Below, piece by piece: positions 52,868 through 61,085 of a DNA stretch of 64,000 nucleotides. Each line of letters opens with the position of its first letter. The first letter of the stretch is position 1. The DNA is from an uncultured Clostridia bacterium (GTDB lineage: Bacteria > Bacillota > Clostridia > TANB77 > CAG-508). The notes beneath the pieces are model-generated. The model saw only the letters and a program-made list of their open reading frames with translations. It was not told the DNA's origin and made no database searches. Where the stretch lies: positions 33,223 through 97,222 of the forward strand of contig CAKPKQ010000002.1 of the NCBI GenBank assembly GCA_934167305.1, given 5' to 3'. Position numbers and translations under genes: made by a program.

Positions 52868-53221
52868 TTAAAACAATATATTATAACTAGCATATAATAG
52901 AAAAATTACAAAAATTAATTTCAAATATTTATCTGATACTTTATTTAAAAGTTTAGCACCAGTAAATCCTCCTATTATTCCTCCAATTGCACAATATATT
53001 CCAATTTTCCAATTTATTAAATTATTTTTTGAATAAAAAATCGCAGTTGTTATTACCATTGGCAATACACAAAAAATTGATGTTGCCCTAGCCTTTTTGG
53101 GCTCCATCTTTAGTATATACATAAATGCTGGAACTAGTATTAAGCCACCTCCTGCAGTAAAAAGCCCACTAATTATTCCTGCCATAAAACCTGTTAATAT
53201 TTTTTTCATATTCTTTTTCAT
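52868..53221 (-). CDS. TauE/SafE-type half transporter, N-terminal half
   Basis: 117-aa protein with four membrane segments and the TauE/SafE core G-I-I-S-G-L-F-T-A-G-G-G-L-I-L-V-P and K-A-R-A-T-S. Full-length family members (about 250 aa) are fused duplications; here the halves are separate adjacent genes, as in several Firmicutes. The family exports sulfite, sulfoacetate or similar anions; substrate unknown. Confidence 0.83.
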   Translation of the reverse strand: MKKNMKKILTGFMAGIISGLFTAGGGLILVPAFMYILKMEPKKARATSIFCVLPMVITTAIFYSKNNLINWKIGIYCAIGGIIGGFTGAKLLNKVSDKYLKLIFVIFLLYASYNILF

Positions 53222-53263
53222 TTATACTAGTATGTATTTTTTTATGTATAATTATTCATTTTA

Positions 53264-53494
53264 TTAAATCAATTCTTGTTTTGACTTTTGAATTTCTTTT
53301 TCTGCAATTTCTGTTAATGCTAAATCACATTTCAACATTTGAACTATAATATGTTTTTTTAAACCTTCATCTTTTATTCTATCTGTTGCATCTAAAAATT
53401 CTTGTAAACTATTTAAATATCTTTTATTTTTTTCTTTCCATTCTCTATTATTTTCTGTTTGTTTATTTTTAGTAAAAATATCTTTAAAATTCAT
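53264..53494 (-). CDS. Small charged helical protein, 76 aa
   Basis: Lys/Glu-rich, N-F-K-D-I-F start and mostly helical, no recognised family. ATG 53494 has GAGGTG six bases upstream, better supported than earlier in-frame starts. Divergent from a small XRE regulator, which could control it. Confidence 0.55.
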   Translation of the reverse strand: MNFKDIFTKNKQTENNREWKEKNKRYLNSLQEFLDATDRIKDEGLKKHIIVQMLKCDLALTEIAEKEIQKSKQELI

Positions 53495-53661
53495 ACAGTA
53501 CACCTCTTTCGCATTTGTTACTTTAAGATAAGTTTTAATTACTTTTATCGTTATGTTGCTTGTATAATATGTAATTTTAGTATATCTCATGGTAAAATAC
53601 AAGTGATCGACAAAATGTGACAAAGTTTGTTATTAAACTACAATAGAAAGGTTTGAATTAC

Positions 53662-53877
53662 ATGATTAAAATTAAACTATCTGATTTACTTGGAAAACAT
53701 AAAATGACTCAGAAATCATTAGCAGACGCTGCCCATATCAGACCTGCTACAATTTCAAAGATGTATTATGAAGAAACTAAAAGAATTGATATCCAACAAT
53801 TAAATAATATTTGTAAAGTATTTAATTGTGAGATTTCTGATCTATTAGAATATATACCAGATTCCAAAGACAAATAG
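53662..53877 (+). CDS. Small XRE-family regulator (Cro/CI type), 71 aa
   Basis: Single helix-turn-helix (M-T-Q-K-S-L-A-D-A-A-H-I-R-P-A-T-I-S-K-M) with a short C-terminus, F-N-C-E-I-S-D-L-L-E-Y. Typical of the YozG/Cro-like stand-alone repressors. The ATG has AAAGG ten bases upstream; TTG 53653 is an alternative. Convergent with nifS. Confidence 0.85.
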   Translation: MIKIKLSDLLGKHKMTQKSLADAAHIRPATISKMYYEETKRIDIQQLNNICKVFNCEISDLLEYIPDSKDK

Positions 53878-53920
53878 TTATTAATTTATTTTTACTAATA
53901 GGTTTAATTTATTATAACAA

Positions 53921-53946
53921 AAAATACTAGCTTTTACTAGTATTTT
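53921..53946. terminator. Bidirectional terminator at the nifS end
   Basis: AAAATACTAG/CTAGTATTTT hairpin followed by T7; the nifS stop codon (53937-53939) lies in its right arm. Confidence 0.85.
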
Positions 53947-55070
53947 TTTATTGTTTCAACTATGCTCTCTACCAAATATTCTACATCCTGTTCAGTATTA
54001 TTTTTTCCAAAAGTTATTCTTAATGTTCCCTCAGCCTGTTCTCTAGGTAAACCTATGGCTGTTAATACATGTGATGGGGCCACACTACCTGTACTACATG
54101 CAGAACCGGCTGATGCACATATTCCTTTTTCATCTAAATCTAGTAAAAGGTGTTGTGCATTTACATTATTAAATGAAAAATTTGCATTTCCAGGAAGCCT
54201 TTTATATCTATCACCATTTAATTTTGCCGTTGGGATTTTTTCTTGTATTTTCTGTATATATAAATCTCTTAGATTTTGTAAATGTCTATTATATTCATCA
54301 TAATTAAAATAAATATCTTCTATTGCTTTACCTAAGCCAACTATTTCAGCAACATTTTCAGTCCCCGCTCTTTTATCATGTTCTTGATGTCCTCCATCTT
54401 GAATCTTTTCAAATTGTATTCCATCTCTTACATATAATGCCCCTAGCCCTTTTGGAGCATAAAATTTATGTCCAGACATTGATAAACTATCAATGTTTAA
54501 TGCTTTTACATCTATCCTTATATTTCCAATAGCTTGAACTGCATCTGTATGAAATATTATATTATTTTCTTTAGCTATTTTTCCTATTTTTTCAATTGGC
54601 TCAATAGTTCCAATTTCATTATTTGCAGTCATAATTGAAATTAAAATTGTATCTTTACTTATTGCATTTACTAGCTGACTTAAATCTATAAATCCATTTT
54701 CATCTACATTCAAATATGTTACTCTAAATCCCTGATTTTCTAGTGTCTTGCACGAATTAATTACTGCATGATGTTCTATTTTACTTGTAATTATATGATT
54801 TCCTTTACTTTTATTTGCATATGCTATTCCTTTTATAGCTAAATTATCACTTTCACTTCCACATGAAGTAAAATAAATTTCATTTTGATTGGCATTAATA
54901 GCATTTGCGACTCTTTTTCTTGCATTTTCTATTGCTCTTTTTGACTCTCTTCCAATTGCATACATTGCTGATGCATTTCCATATTTAAGCTCAAAATATG
55001 GAAACATTTCTTGTAATACTTCTTTGCTAACAGGTGTTGTAGCTGCATGGTCAAAATATAGAGTTCTCAT
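53937..55070 (-). CDS. Cysteine desulfurase (NifS/IscS type)
   Basis: 377-aa PLP enzyme that mobilises sulfur from cysteine for Fe-S clusters and thiolation. PLP lysine is in S-G-H-K-F-Y-A-P-K-G-L-G, N-terminal Y-F-D-H-A-A-T-T-P, the active Cys in S-A-G-S-A-C-S-T-G. No iscU or thiI is adjacent, so the acceptor is unknown. The ATG has a weak upstream site. Confidence 0.95.
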   Translation of the reverse strand: MRTLYFDHAATTPVSKEVLQEMFPYFELKYGNASAMYAIGRESKRAIENARKRVANAINANQNEIYFTSCGSESDNLAIKGIAYANKSKGNHIITSKIEHHAVINSCKTLENQGFRVTYLNVDENGFIDLSQLVNAISKDTILISIMTANNEIGTIEPIEKIGKIAKENNIIFHTDAVQAIGNIRIDVKALNIDSLSMSGHKFYAPKGLGALYVRDGIQFEKIQDGGHQEHDKRAGTENVAEIVGLGKAIEDIYFNYDEYNRHLQNLRDLYIQKIQEKIPTAKLNGDRYKRLPGNANFSFNNVNAQHLLLDLDEKGICASAGSACSTGSVAPSHVLTAIGLPREQAEGTLRITFGKNNTEQDVEYLVESIVETIKKY

Positions 55071-55127
55071 ATTTTTCCTCTTTTCTTTAATATGAATTCT
55101 ATATTATTATATGCATAATTTACTATT

Positions 55128-55481
55128 TTATTTACTATTTTTTATAGTATTTTGTTCACTCCACCTTGTAACTCTTACATTTTGATATGCTTGTAATACT
55201 TCTGAGTATTTTCTATATTCATCCTCCCATACTATTGATGGAATTTTATCATATGCTTCAAAAACTTTTTCCGCTTCTGCCAAAAAAATCACTTGCTCCT
55301 GTGGGCTCATAAGCTTATATCTTTTAGAAAATTTATATAACTGATCCAACATTTGGTTTGCCTGAATAAAACCCCAAAAGTCTTTTACTTTTATACCAGC
55401 CATTCTAATTTGCAAAACAGCTGTTGCAATTAATGCAAATACTATAAATATTAGTAAGTATATTAATGTCATTATTTCCAT
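55128..55481 (-). CDS. Small membrane-anchored protein of unknown function, 117 aa
   Basis: One N-terminal membrane segment (about 4-25) and a helical cytoplasmic domain rich in Gln, Lys and Tyr (Y-K-F-S-K-R-Y-K-L-M-S-P-Q-E-Q-V). No family recognised. It precedes nifS on the same strand with a 57-bp gap. Confidence 0.6.
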   Translation of the reverse strand: MEIMTLIYLLIFIVFALIATAVLQIRMAGIKVKDFWGFIQANQMLDQLYKFSKRYKLMSPQEQVIFLAEAEKVFEAYDKIPSIVWEDEYRKYSEVLQAYQNVRVTRWSEQNTIKNSK

Positions 55482-55641
55482 TTTCGTTTTCCTTTTTTTA
55501 TGATTTTTTTTATTGTATCATTATTTATTTTTTTGTGCAATATTATTAATATAATTACTTTTTTAAGATTTTTTTGTTTAATTAATAATTTGTATGATAT
55601 AATAAATTTCAAATACTCAAAATTTGAAGGATGATATAATT

Positions 55642-56499
55642 ATGGATCGTTTTAAAGAAACCAAAAAAGCTGGATTATTTGGAATAATCGGCAATATATT
55701 TTTATTAATAATTAAAGGTACTGTTGGTTTTGTTTTTAAAAGCCAAGCTATGATTGCAGATGCTGCCAATAGTGCAGGTGATATTTTTGCCTCACTTATG
55801 ACTTTTATTGGTAACAAAATTGCAAGTGCTCCTGAAGATTCTGACCATAACTTTGGTCATGGAAAAGCAGAATATTTATTCTCTATGTTTATTGCAATTT
55901 CTATGATTGTAATTGCATTTAAACTTTTATATGATTCTGTTTACACTTTAATTAATGGTAGCAATTTAGTATTTTCTTGGCTTTTAGTTACTGTTTGTTT
56001 AGCTACAATTATTGTAAAACTTTCACTTTATTTATATACTTCAAGATTAGCTAAAAAGTACAATAATATTTTACTAGAAGCAAATAAAAAAGACCATTTT
56101 AATGACTGTATTGTAACAAGCCTTACTCTTGCCTCTATTTTATTTACTCTTATAAATATTTATTGGTTTGATAGTGTTGTAGGTATTATTATATCAATTT
56201 GGATTTGTATTACAGGATTTAAAATTTTTATGGAAAGCTATAATATTTTGATGGACAAATCAATAGATCCAAAAACTGAAGAAATAATCATAGATATAGC
56301 TCACAATTATAAAGAAATACAAAAATTAGATACAATATCTTCCACACCTGTCGGTTATAAATATATTGTAGTTTTGACTATATGTGTTGACGGAAATATG
56401 TCTACCTTTGACAGTCACAAATTAGCTGATAGATTTGAAAAAGATGTAAATGAATTAGATGATGTTTATAAAGCAATTGTACATGTAAATCCAGTTTAA
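55642..56499 (+). CDS. Cation diffusion facilitator family transporter
   Basis: 285-aa metal/H+ antiporter with six membrane segments and a C-terminal cytoplasmic domain. Metal-site residues fit the family: A-D-A-A-N-S-A-G-D in segment 2, H-N-F-G-H-G-K-A-E-Y after it, and D-C-I-V-T in segment 5 replacing the usual D-A. Substrate is probably Zn, Fe or Mn. ATG 55642 has GAAGGA upstream. Confidence 0.9.
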   Translation: MDRFKETKKAGLFGIIGNIFLLIIKGTVGFVFKSQAMIADAANSAGDIFASLMTFIGNKIASAPEDSDHNFGHGKAEYLFSMFIAISMIVIAFKLLYDSVYTLINGSNLVFSWLLVTVCLATIIVKLSLYLYTSRLAKKYNNILLEANKKDHFNDCIVTSLTLASILFTLINIYWFDSVVGIIISIWICITGFKIFMESYNILMDKSIDPKTEEIIIDIAHNYKEIQKLDTISSTPVGYKYIVVLTICVDGNMSTFDSHKLADRFEKDVNELDDVYKAIVHVNPV

Positions 56500-56515
56500 A
56501 TTATTTTAACTAAAG

Positions 56516-56545
56516 AAGCCGAGCAAATTGCTCGGCTCCTTTTTT
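56516..56545. terminator. Bidirectional terminator
   Basis: Perfect 10-bp stem (AGCCGAGCAA/TTGCTCGGCT, sharing a central base) followed by T6 on the plus strand. Closes the cation transporter gene and could close the converging RNA locus. Confidence 0.9.
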
Positions 56546-56620
56546 ATGGAGGTGGGGTAAGGAGGGTAAAATCTGGAATATTAACATGCCATTATGATTT
56601 TGTGTGGAATTGTAAAATTG

Positions 56621-56656
56621 CTACGTGAATCCACTAAAATATTTTTTCCGGTTCAT
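56621..56656 (-). CDS. Possible 11-codon leader-type ORF inside the orphan RNA locus
   Basis: ATG at 56656 lies eight bases after AAAGGAG, a strong ribosome binding site, and encodes M-N-R-K-K-Y-F-S-G-F-T before TAG. The codons are part of a stem-forming region (CTAAAAATATTT pairs with AAATATTTTAG). It may be a regulatory peptide or chance; no homology known to me. Confidence 0.3.
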   Translation of the reverse strand: MNRKKYFSGFT

Positions 56657-56719
56657 TTTTAGATCTCCTTTGGGCGATAAACCGCCCTAAATATTTTTAG
56701 TTTTTTGGAAGCAAATTTT

Positions 56720-56852
56720 ATACACTAGTAGTACCCTGATGGATACCGATAACGCATAATCCTCTTTTTCCTTTCTCTGACGGTATACATTGTCAGACCT
56801 CAAACTTTTCCTACTCTTCCATATATATAAGCATCCCTATTGGGAAACTACA
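56720..56852 (-). ncRNA. Orphan structured RNA candidate
   Basis: The strongest promoter of the window (TTGACA, 17 bp, TATAAT) reads from about 56852 into a stretch with no ORF. The first bases (TAGTGTAG..CCC) can pair with GGGTACTACTA (56736-56726), enclosing a hairpin TCTGAC/GTCAGA and GGAT/ATCC pairing, so a closed rod-like or junction RNA of about 130 nt is likely. The transcript may extend to the terminator at 56516 (about 335 nt). I looked for the signatures of 6S, tmRNA, RNase P, SRP RNA and T-box and found none. Class unknown. Confidence 0.6.
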
Positions 56853-56857
56853 CTAAG

Positions 56858-56886
56858 ATTATAGCACTAATTATTATTGTTGTCAA
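56858..56886 (-). promoter_or_regulatory. Consensus sigma-A promoter of the orphan RNA
   Basis: Minus strand TTGACA (56886-56881), a 17-bp spacer and TATAAT (56863-56858), a perfect match to both hexamers. Confidence 0.88.
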
Positions 56887-56922
56887 TTATTTACGTAAAC
56901 TATTTTTATTATGTACTTTATA

Positions 56923-56947
56923 TATGGAGCATACTGTACTCCGCTAC
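56923..56947. repeat. Small dispersed hairpin GGAGC...CTCCGCTAC (copy 2)
   Basis: TATGGAGCATACTGTACTCC followed by GCTAC, nearly identical to 22693-22718, between the orphan RNA promoter and clpC. Confidence 0.6.
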
Positions 56948-56962
56948 GAATAATGATTAACA

Positions 56963-56999
56963 TAAAAGTAAACTCCAACTAGCGCTGGAATTTACTTTT
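56963..56999 (-). terminator. Likely terminator of the ctsR-mcsA-clpC operon
   Basis: Stem TAAAAGTAAA...TTTACTTTTA with an AGCGCT tip, just beyond the clpC stop. The T run is part of the stem, so it is weaker than the others. Confidence 0.6.
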
Positions 57000-57003
57000 A
57001 TTT

Positions 57004-59451
57004 TTAGCTTATTACAATTTTGTCATCATCTGTTTTAATAACTGCCTTTTTATTTGGTTTAATATTTCCGTCTAAAATTTCTTCTGCAATTTTATCTTCT
57101 AATATATTTTGTATTGCTCTTTTTAGTGGTCTTGCACCATAGTTAGTATCAACACCTTTTTTAGCAATTAACTCTTTTACACTATTATCAATTTCCAATT
57201 CATAGCCTTTTTCTGCCATTCTTTTTGTTACTTGATTTAGCATAATATCAATTATTTGTTTAATATCTTCATCATTTAATTTATGGAATACAATTATTTC
57301 ATCTATACGGTTAATAAATTCTGGTCTAAATTGTTTTTTTAATTCTCCCATAACATCTTTTTTAATTGTTTCATATTCTTTTTGGCTTTCATCTTTTTTG
57401 TCTTTTGCTGAAAATCCTAAAGTAGTTTTATCTGTAATTAGTCTTGCACCAATGTTAGATGTCATTATTATAACTGTATTTTTAAAGTTAACTGTCCTTC
57501 CTTGAGCATCAGTTAATCTACCATCATCAAGAATTTGAAGTAACATATTCATTACATCTGGGTGAGCTTTTTCAATCTCATCAAATAGAATTACTGAATA
57601 TGGTTTTCTTCTAATTTTTTCTGTTAATTGACCACCTTCATCAAATCCTACATAACCTGGAGGAGAACCAATTAATTTAGATACAGAATGTCCTTCCATA
57701 TATTCAGACATATCAATTCTAATCATTGCATCTTCATTTCCAAATAAGCTTTCAGCTAAAGCTTTTGATAATTCAGTTTTACCCACACCAGTAGGACCTA
57801 AGAATAAGAACGAACCTATTGGACGATTTGGATCTTTTAAACCAACTCTTCCCCTTCTTATAGCTTTTGCAACTGCATCAACAGCTTCATTTTGACCAAT
57901 TACTCTTTGATGTAAAGTTTGCTCTAAGTTTCTTAATTTTTCATTTTCAGTTTGAGTTAATTTTTTAACTGGTACACCAGTCCAACTAGCTACTACTTCT
58001 GCTATATCTTCTTCTGTTAAAGTAGTTATACTTTTAGTATTTTTACTCTCCCATTTTTCCTTTTCTTTTTGTAACTTTTCTTTTTCTATGTTTATTTTAT
58101 CTCTTAAACCTGCTGCTTTTTCAAAGTCTTGAACTTTAATTGCATCATCTTTTTCTTTGTTCATAGCAGAAATTTCTTCTTCTAATTTCTTTAATGTATC
58201 TGGTTGAGTATATGTTCTCATTTTTACTCTAGATGCTGCCTCATCAACTAAATCTATAGCTTTATCTGGTAAAAATCTGTCATTTATATATCTAGTAGAT
58301 AGCTCAACTGCTGCTTTTATAGCTTCATCTGTTATTTTTACATTATGATGTGCCTCATATCTATCACGAATTCCTTTTAATATTTCTATTGTTTCTTCAT
58401 TTGTTGGTTCTCCTACTGTTACTGGACTAAAACGTCTTTCTAATGCACTATCTTTTTCAATATACTTGCGGTATTCATTTAAGGTTGTAGCACCAATAAC
58501 TTGAACTTCTCCTCTTGCAAGAAGTGGTTTTAAAATATTTGCAGCATCAACTGCACCTTCTGCTGAACCAGCTCCAACAATTGTATGAACTTCGTCTATA
58601 AATAATATAACATCTCCTGCTTTTTTAACTTCTTCTAAACATTTTTTAATTCTTTCTTCGAAGTCACCACGATATTTTGCACCAGCTACCATACTAGCAA
58701 TATCTAAGCTTACTACTCTTTTATTTTTTAGCATTTCCGGTACATCTTCAGCAATTATCTTTTCGGCTAATCCTTCTGCTACCGCTGTTTTACCAACACC
58801 TGGTTCACCAATTAAACATGGATTATTTTTAGTTCTTCTTGATAAAATTTGTATAACTCTTTGAATTTCATCTTTTCTACCTATAACTGGGTCAAGTTTT
58901 CCTTCAGTTGCTTTTTTAGTTAAGTCTGTTCCATATTGATTTAGAGTAGGTGTTTGATTATAGCTACCTCTAGCTTTTCCTTTAGGTTGTTTTTCACTTG
59001 CTCCTGCATTTTCATCTTCATTTATAACCTTAACAATTTCATTGTATAATTTTTGAGGATTTATGTTTAAGTCCATCATTATTCTAACAGCAACACTATC
59101 ACCTTCACGCATAATTCCTATAAGTAAATGTTCTGTTCCAATAAATTCAGAACCTAGTTTTCTAGCCTCTAAAAAGGCATTTTCAATAACTCTTTTTGAA
59201 CGAGGTGTAAAGCCTATTTCACCTCTATTTTGAGATTTATCTCCTTTGCCTATTAAAACTTCGATTTCTTCTACAACATTTTCTGCTGTAATTTTTTGCA
59301 TATTAAGTACTTGGCTTGCAACACCACTACCTTCTTTTACTAAACCATATAAAATATGCTCTGTACCTATATAATTATGTCCAAAACCTTGTGCTAGGTC
59401 TCCTGCATATTCTAATGCTTTTTCTGCTCTTTTTGTAAATTTATATACCAT
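57004..59451 (-). CDS. clpC: ATP-dependent Clp protease ATP-binding subunit ClpC
   Basis: 815-aa AAA+ unfoldase that feeds ClpP. N-terminal Clp_N repeats (1-150), first AAA domain with Walker A G-E-P-G-V-G-K-T and D-E-V-H-T, the UVR/M-domain coiled coil (about 420-460), second AAA domain with G-P-T-G-V-G-K-T-E and the ClpP-docking region. Last gene of the heat-shock operon under CtsR. Confidence 0.97.
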   Translation of the reverse strand: MVYKFTKRAEKALEYAGDLAQGFGHNYIGTEHILYGLVKEGSGVASQVLNMQKITAENVVEEIEVLIGKGDKSQNRGEIGFTPRSKRVIENAFLEARKLGSEFIGTEHLLIGIMREGDSVAVRIMMDLNINPQKLYNEIVKVINEDENAGASEKQPKGKARGSYNQTPTLNQYGTDLTKKATEGKLDPVIGRKDEIQRVIQILSRRTKNNPCLIGEPGVGKTAVAEGLAEKIIAEDVPEMLKNKRVVSLDIASMVAGAKYRGDFEERIKKCLEEVKKAGDVILFIDEVHTIVGAGSAEGAVDAANILKPLLARGEVQVIGATTLNEYRKYIEKDSALERRFSPVTVGEPTNEETIEILKGIRDRYEAHHNVKITDEAIKAAVELSTRYINDRFLPDKAIDLVDEAASRVKMRTYTQPDTLKKLEEEISAMNKEKDDAIKVQDFEKAAGLRDKINIEKEKLQKEKEKWESKNTKSITTLTEEDIAEVVASWTGVPVKKLTQTENEKLRNLEQTLHQRVIGQNEAVDAVAKAIRRGRVGLKDPNRPIGSFLFLGPTGVGKTELSKALAESLFGNEDAMIRIDMSEYMEGHSVSKLIGSPPGYVGFDEGGQLTEKIRRKPYSVILFDEIEKAHPDVMNMLLQILDDGRLTDAQGRTVNFKNTVIIMTSNIGARLITDKTTLGFSAKDKKDESQKEYETIKKDVMGELKKQFRPEFINRIDEIIVFHKLNDEDIKQIIDIMLNQVTKRMAEKGYELEIDNSVKELIAKKGVDTNYGARPLKRAIQNILEDKIAEEILDGNIKPNKKAVIKTDDDKIVIS

Positions 59452-59473
59452 ACATATACACTTCCTTTCTGTA

Positions 59474-59953
59474 TTAGTCTAATTTTTTAATTTCGTCTCT
59501 TATTTTTGCTGCATCTTCATAACGTTCTTCTTTAATTGCTTTTTCTAGTTTACTTTCCAATTTTTGTTTTTTGCTTTCTTGTTTATTTTTCTTTGTTGCA
59601 TTTTCAATATCTTTTAATACATCTTGTTTTTCATCATCACTTAAGCTACTTGTTGTTTCTATTTGCTCAGGCTCTTGACCAACTTCTCCAAAGAATGGAT
59701 TATTAAATATATCATTATTAAATATTGTTCCCAAATTTCTACTTCCTAACATATTTGTTCTAGCAAAACTTGGTAAAAAGCTTTCTGTAAATGACATATT
59801 AAATAAATCTTCTATTTCTCTAGAAAAGTCTAAGCTTTCTAAACCTAATTTTTTTGCACATTTATCGCAAAGTGCTATTTCTCTTTTTTCTCCATTTATA
59901 ACTTGAGTATATCTAAAGTTTACCTCATTTTTTCCACAATTTTGACATAACAT
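59474..59953 (-). CDS. mcsA: McsA-like zinc-finger protein (UVR motif)
   Basis: 159 aa. Two CxxC knuckles at the N-terminus (C-Q-N-C-G-K and C-D-K-C-A-K-K-L), then a linker and a C-terminal UVR motif (L-E-K-A-I-K-E-E-R-Y-E-D-A-A-K-I-R-D). McsA normally activates the arginine kinase McsB and helps ClpC; here mcsB is not between mcsA and clpC (22-bp gap), so McsA may act as a ClpC adaptor alone. Confidence 0.93.
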   Translation of the reverse strand: MLCQNCGKNEVNFRYTQVINGEKREIALCDKCAKKLGLESLDFSREIEDLFNMSFTESFLPSFARTNMLGSRNLGTIFNNDIFNNPFFGEVGQEPEQIETTSSLSDDEKQDVLKDIENATKKNKQESKKQKLESKLEKAIKEERYEDAAKIRDEIKKLD

Positions 59954-59986
59954 AAAAATTACCTCCTTTATATTTATGTTTGGTCA

Positions 59987-60436
59987 TTAGTCCTCAACTA
60001 AATTAACTAACATGTTTTTAAAAATTCTTGCTCTTAAAGTATCTTTAATTTCTTGAGGAACTGTTAATACATTGTCACTTGTTGCAACCTTTAATAGTTT
60101 AGCTTCTTTTTTAGAAATAATGTCTTCTGATAAGAAGTTGCTTATAAAAATGTCTACTTCTTGTGATGTTATTTTATTCTCCATACTGTTTATTACATGC
60201 ATTAAATAATTGCTTTTGGTTACATTAACTTTTTCTATTTTAATGTGACCTCCACCACCTCTTCTGCTTTCTACATAATAACCTTGTGATGGTTTAAATC
60301 TTGTTGCTATTACATAATTTATTTGTGATGGCACACAATTAAAATGCTGTGCTAAGTCATTTCTTTGTATTTCAATAACATCTTCGTCTTCAAACATTTG
60401 CTTTATAAAATCTTCTATTACATCTGACATTCTCAT
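59987..60436 (-). CDS. ctsR: Class III heat-shock repressor CtsR
   Basis: 149-aa dimeric winged-helix repressor of clp genes. Family core: M-S-D-V-I-E-D-F-I start, F-N-C-V-P-S-Q-I-N-Y-V-I-A-T-R-F and the glycine-rich wing R-R-G-G-G-G-H-I-K-I (the thermosensor loop). First gene of the operon, autoregulated through the operator just upstream. Confidence 0.97.
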   Translation of the reverse strand: MRMSDVIEDFIKQMFEDEDVIEIQRNDLAQHFNCVPSQINYVIATRFKPSQGYYVESRRGGGGHIKIEKVNVTKSNYLMHVINSMENKITSQEVDIFISNFLSEDIISKKEAKLLKVATSDNVLTVPQEIKDTLRARIFKNMLVNLVED

Positions 60437-60448
60437 TTTTATTTTCTC

Positions 60449-60478
60449 CTTTGACTTTGACTTTGACTTTCTTTGACC
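60449..60478 (-). promoter_or_regulatory. CtsR operator of the ctsR operon
   Basis: Minus strand GGTCAAA-GAA-AGTCAAA (60478-60462), an exact match to the CtsR heptad repeat (RGTCAAA-NAN-RGTCAAA). It is followed by two more overlapping GTCAAA copies that reach the AAAGGAG of ctsR, so repression could also block ribosome access. Confidence 0.92.
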
Positions 60479-60488
60479 TACAATATAT

Positions 60489-60516
60489 ATTATACTCTCA
60501 TTTTTTAGTTTGTCAA
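60489..60516 (-). promoter_or_regulatory. Sigma-A promoter of ctsR-mcsA-clpC
   Basis: Minus strand TTGACA (60516-60511), a 16-bp spacer and TATAAT (60494-60489), with the CtsR operator directly downstream. Confidence 0.85.
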
Positions 60517-60532
60517 TATGTTTTATAAAAAA

Positions 60533-60559
60533 AATTAAGAGTTTTTTATACTCTTAATT
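60533..60559 (-). terminator. Terminator of the unknown membrane-protein operon
   Basis: AATTAAGAG/CTCTTAATT hairpin followed on the minus strand by a T8 tract, 17 bp beyond the 60576 gene. Confidence 0.88.
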
Positions 60560-60575
60560 CTACTAGCTATATTTT

Positions 60576-61067
60576 CTATTGTTTTACTTCTTCATCATTT
60601 TTCTCTTTCAAACTTTCATAGAACCAATCCGTACTTTCCTTATACCTTTCTGGATTCCATGCTTTTCTCAAACTTTTATATGCTCTAAATAATAACATTA
60701 TATCTAATATTGTAAGTAATTCTGATCCATAAAAGCCTATGCCCATGAATGCCAAGTCCAATATATCTGAAGCAATAAAAAATAATTGTATCAAGTCATA
60801 AATTAGTAACTGCCCTATTGGTATTATTGCAATAATTGCATATATTCTTGAACGATCTTCATCATATTTTTGAGTATAAAATCTCGCTATAACAGCTAAA
60901 ATTAATGTAATAATCTCAAGAATCATTCCAAAATCAAAGTCTCCATATAAAAGTGGCATACAATATGTAAGTAAACTAATTAATGTTAATCCAATACAAA
61001 CTGTTAGTATATTTTTGGCTTTATCTATATTTATCTTTTTTACATATTCTCTTTCATCGTTATCCAT
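60576..61067 (-). CDS. Membrane protein of unknown function, 163 aa
   Basis: About four membrane segments (near 20-37, 47-63, 76-97 and 105-127) with a charged tail. No family recognised. Last gene of a three-gene set on the minus strand; the gap to the previous gene is 18 bp. Confidence 0.65.
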   Translation of the reverse strand: MDNDEREYVKKINIDKAKNILTVCIGLTLISLLTYCMPLLYGDFDFGMILEIITLILAVIARFYTQKYDEDRSRIYAIIAIIPIGQLLIYDLIQLFFIASDILDLAFMGIGFYGSELLTILDIMLLFRAYKSLRKAWNPERYKESTDWFYESLKEKNDEEVKQ

Positions 61068-61085
61068 TTATTTTATCACCTATTT

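Noticed and set aside
52460..53221. One full-length TauE/SafE gene broken in the middle
   Set aside because: The upstream half has its own stop and the downstream half its own ribosome binding site and start, a known two-gene arrangement; the lesion is within the second half.
56516..56886. T-box, 6S RNA, tmRNA, RNase P or SRP RNA as identity of the orphan RNA
   Set aside because: AGGGCGG...CGCCC near 56670 looks superficially like a T-box, but the T-box core is missing and no gene follows on this strand. None of the conserved cores of the other RNAs was found.
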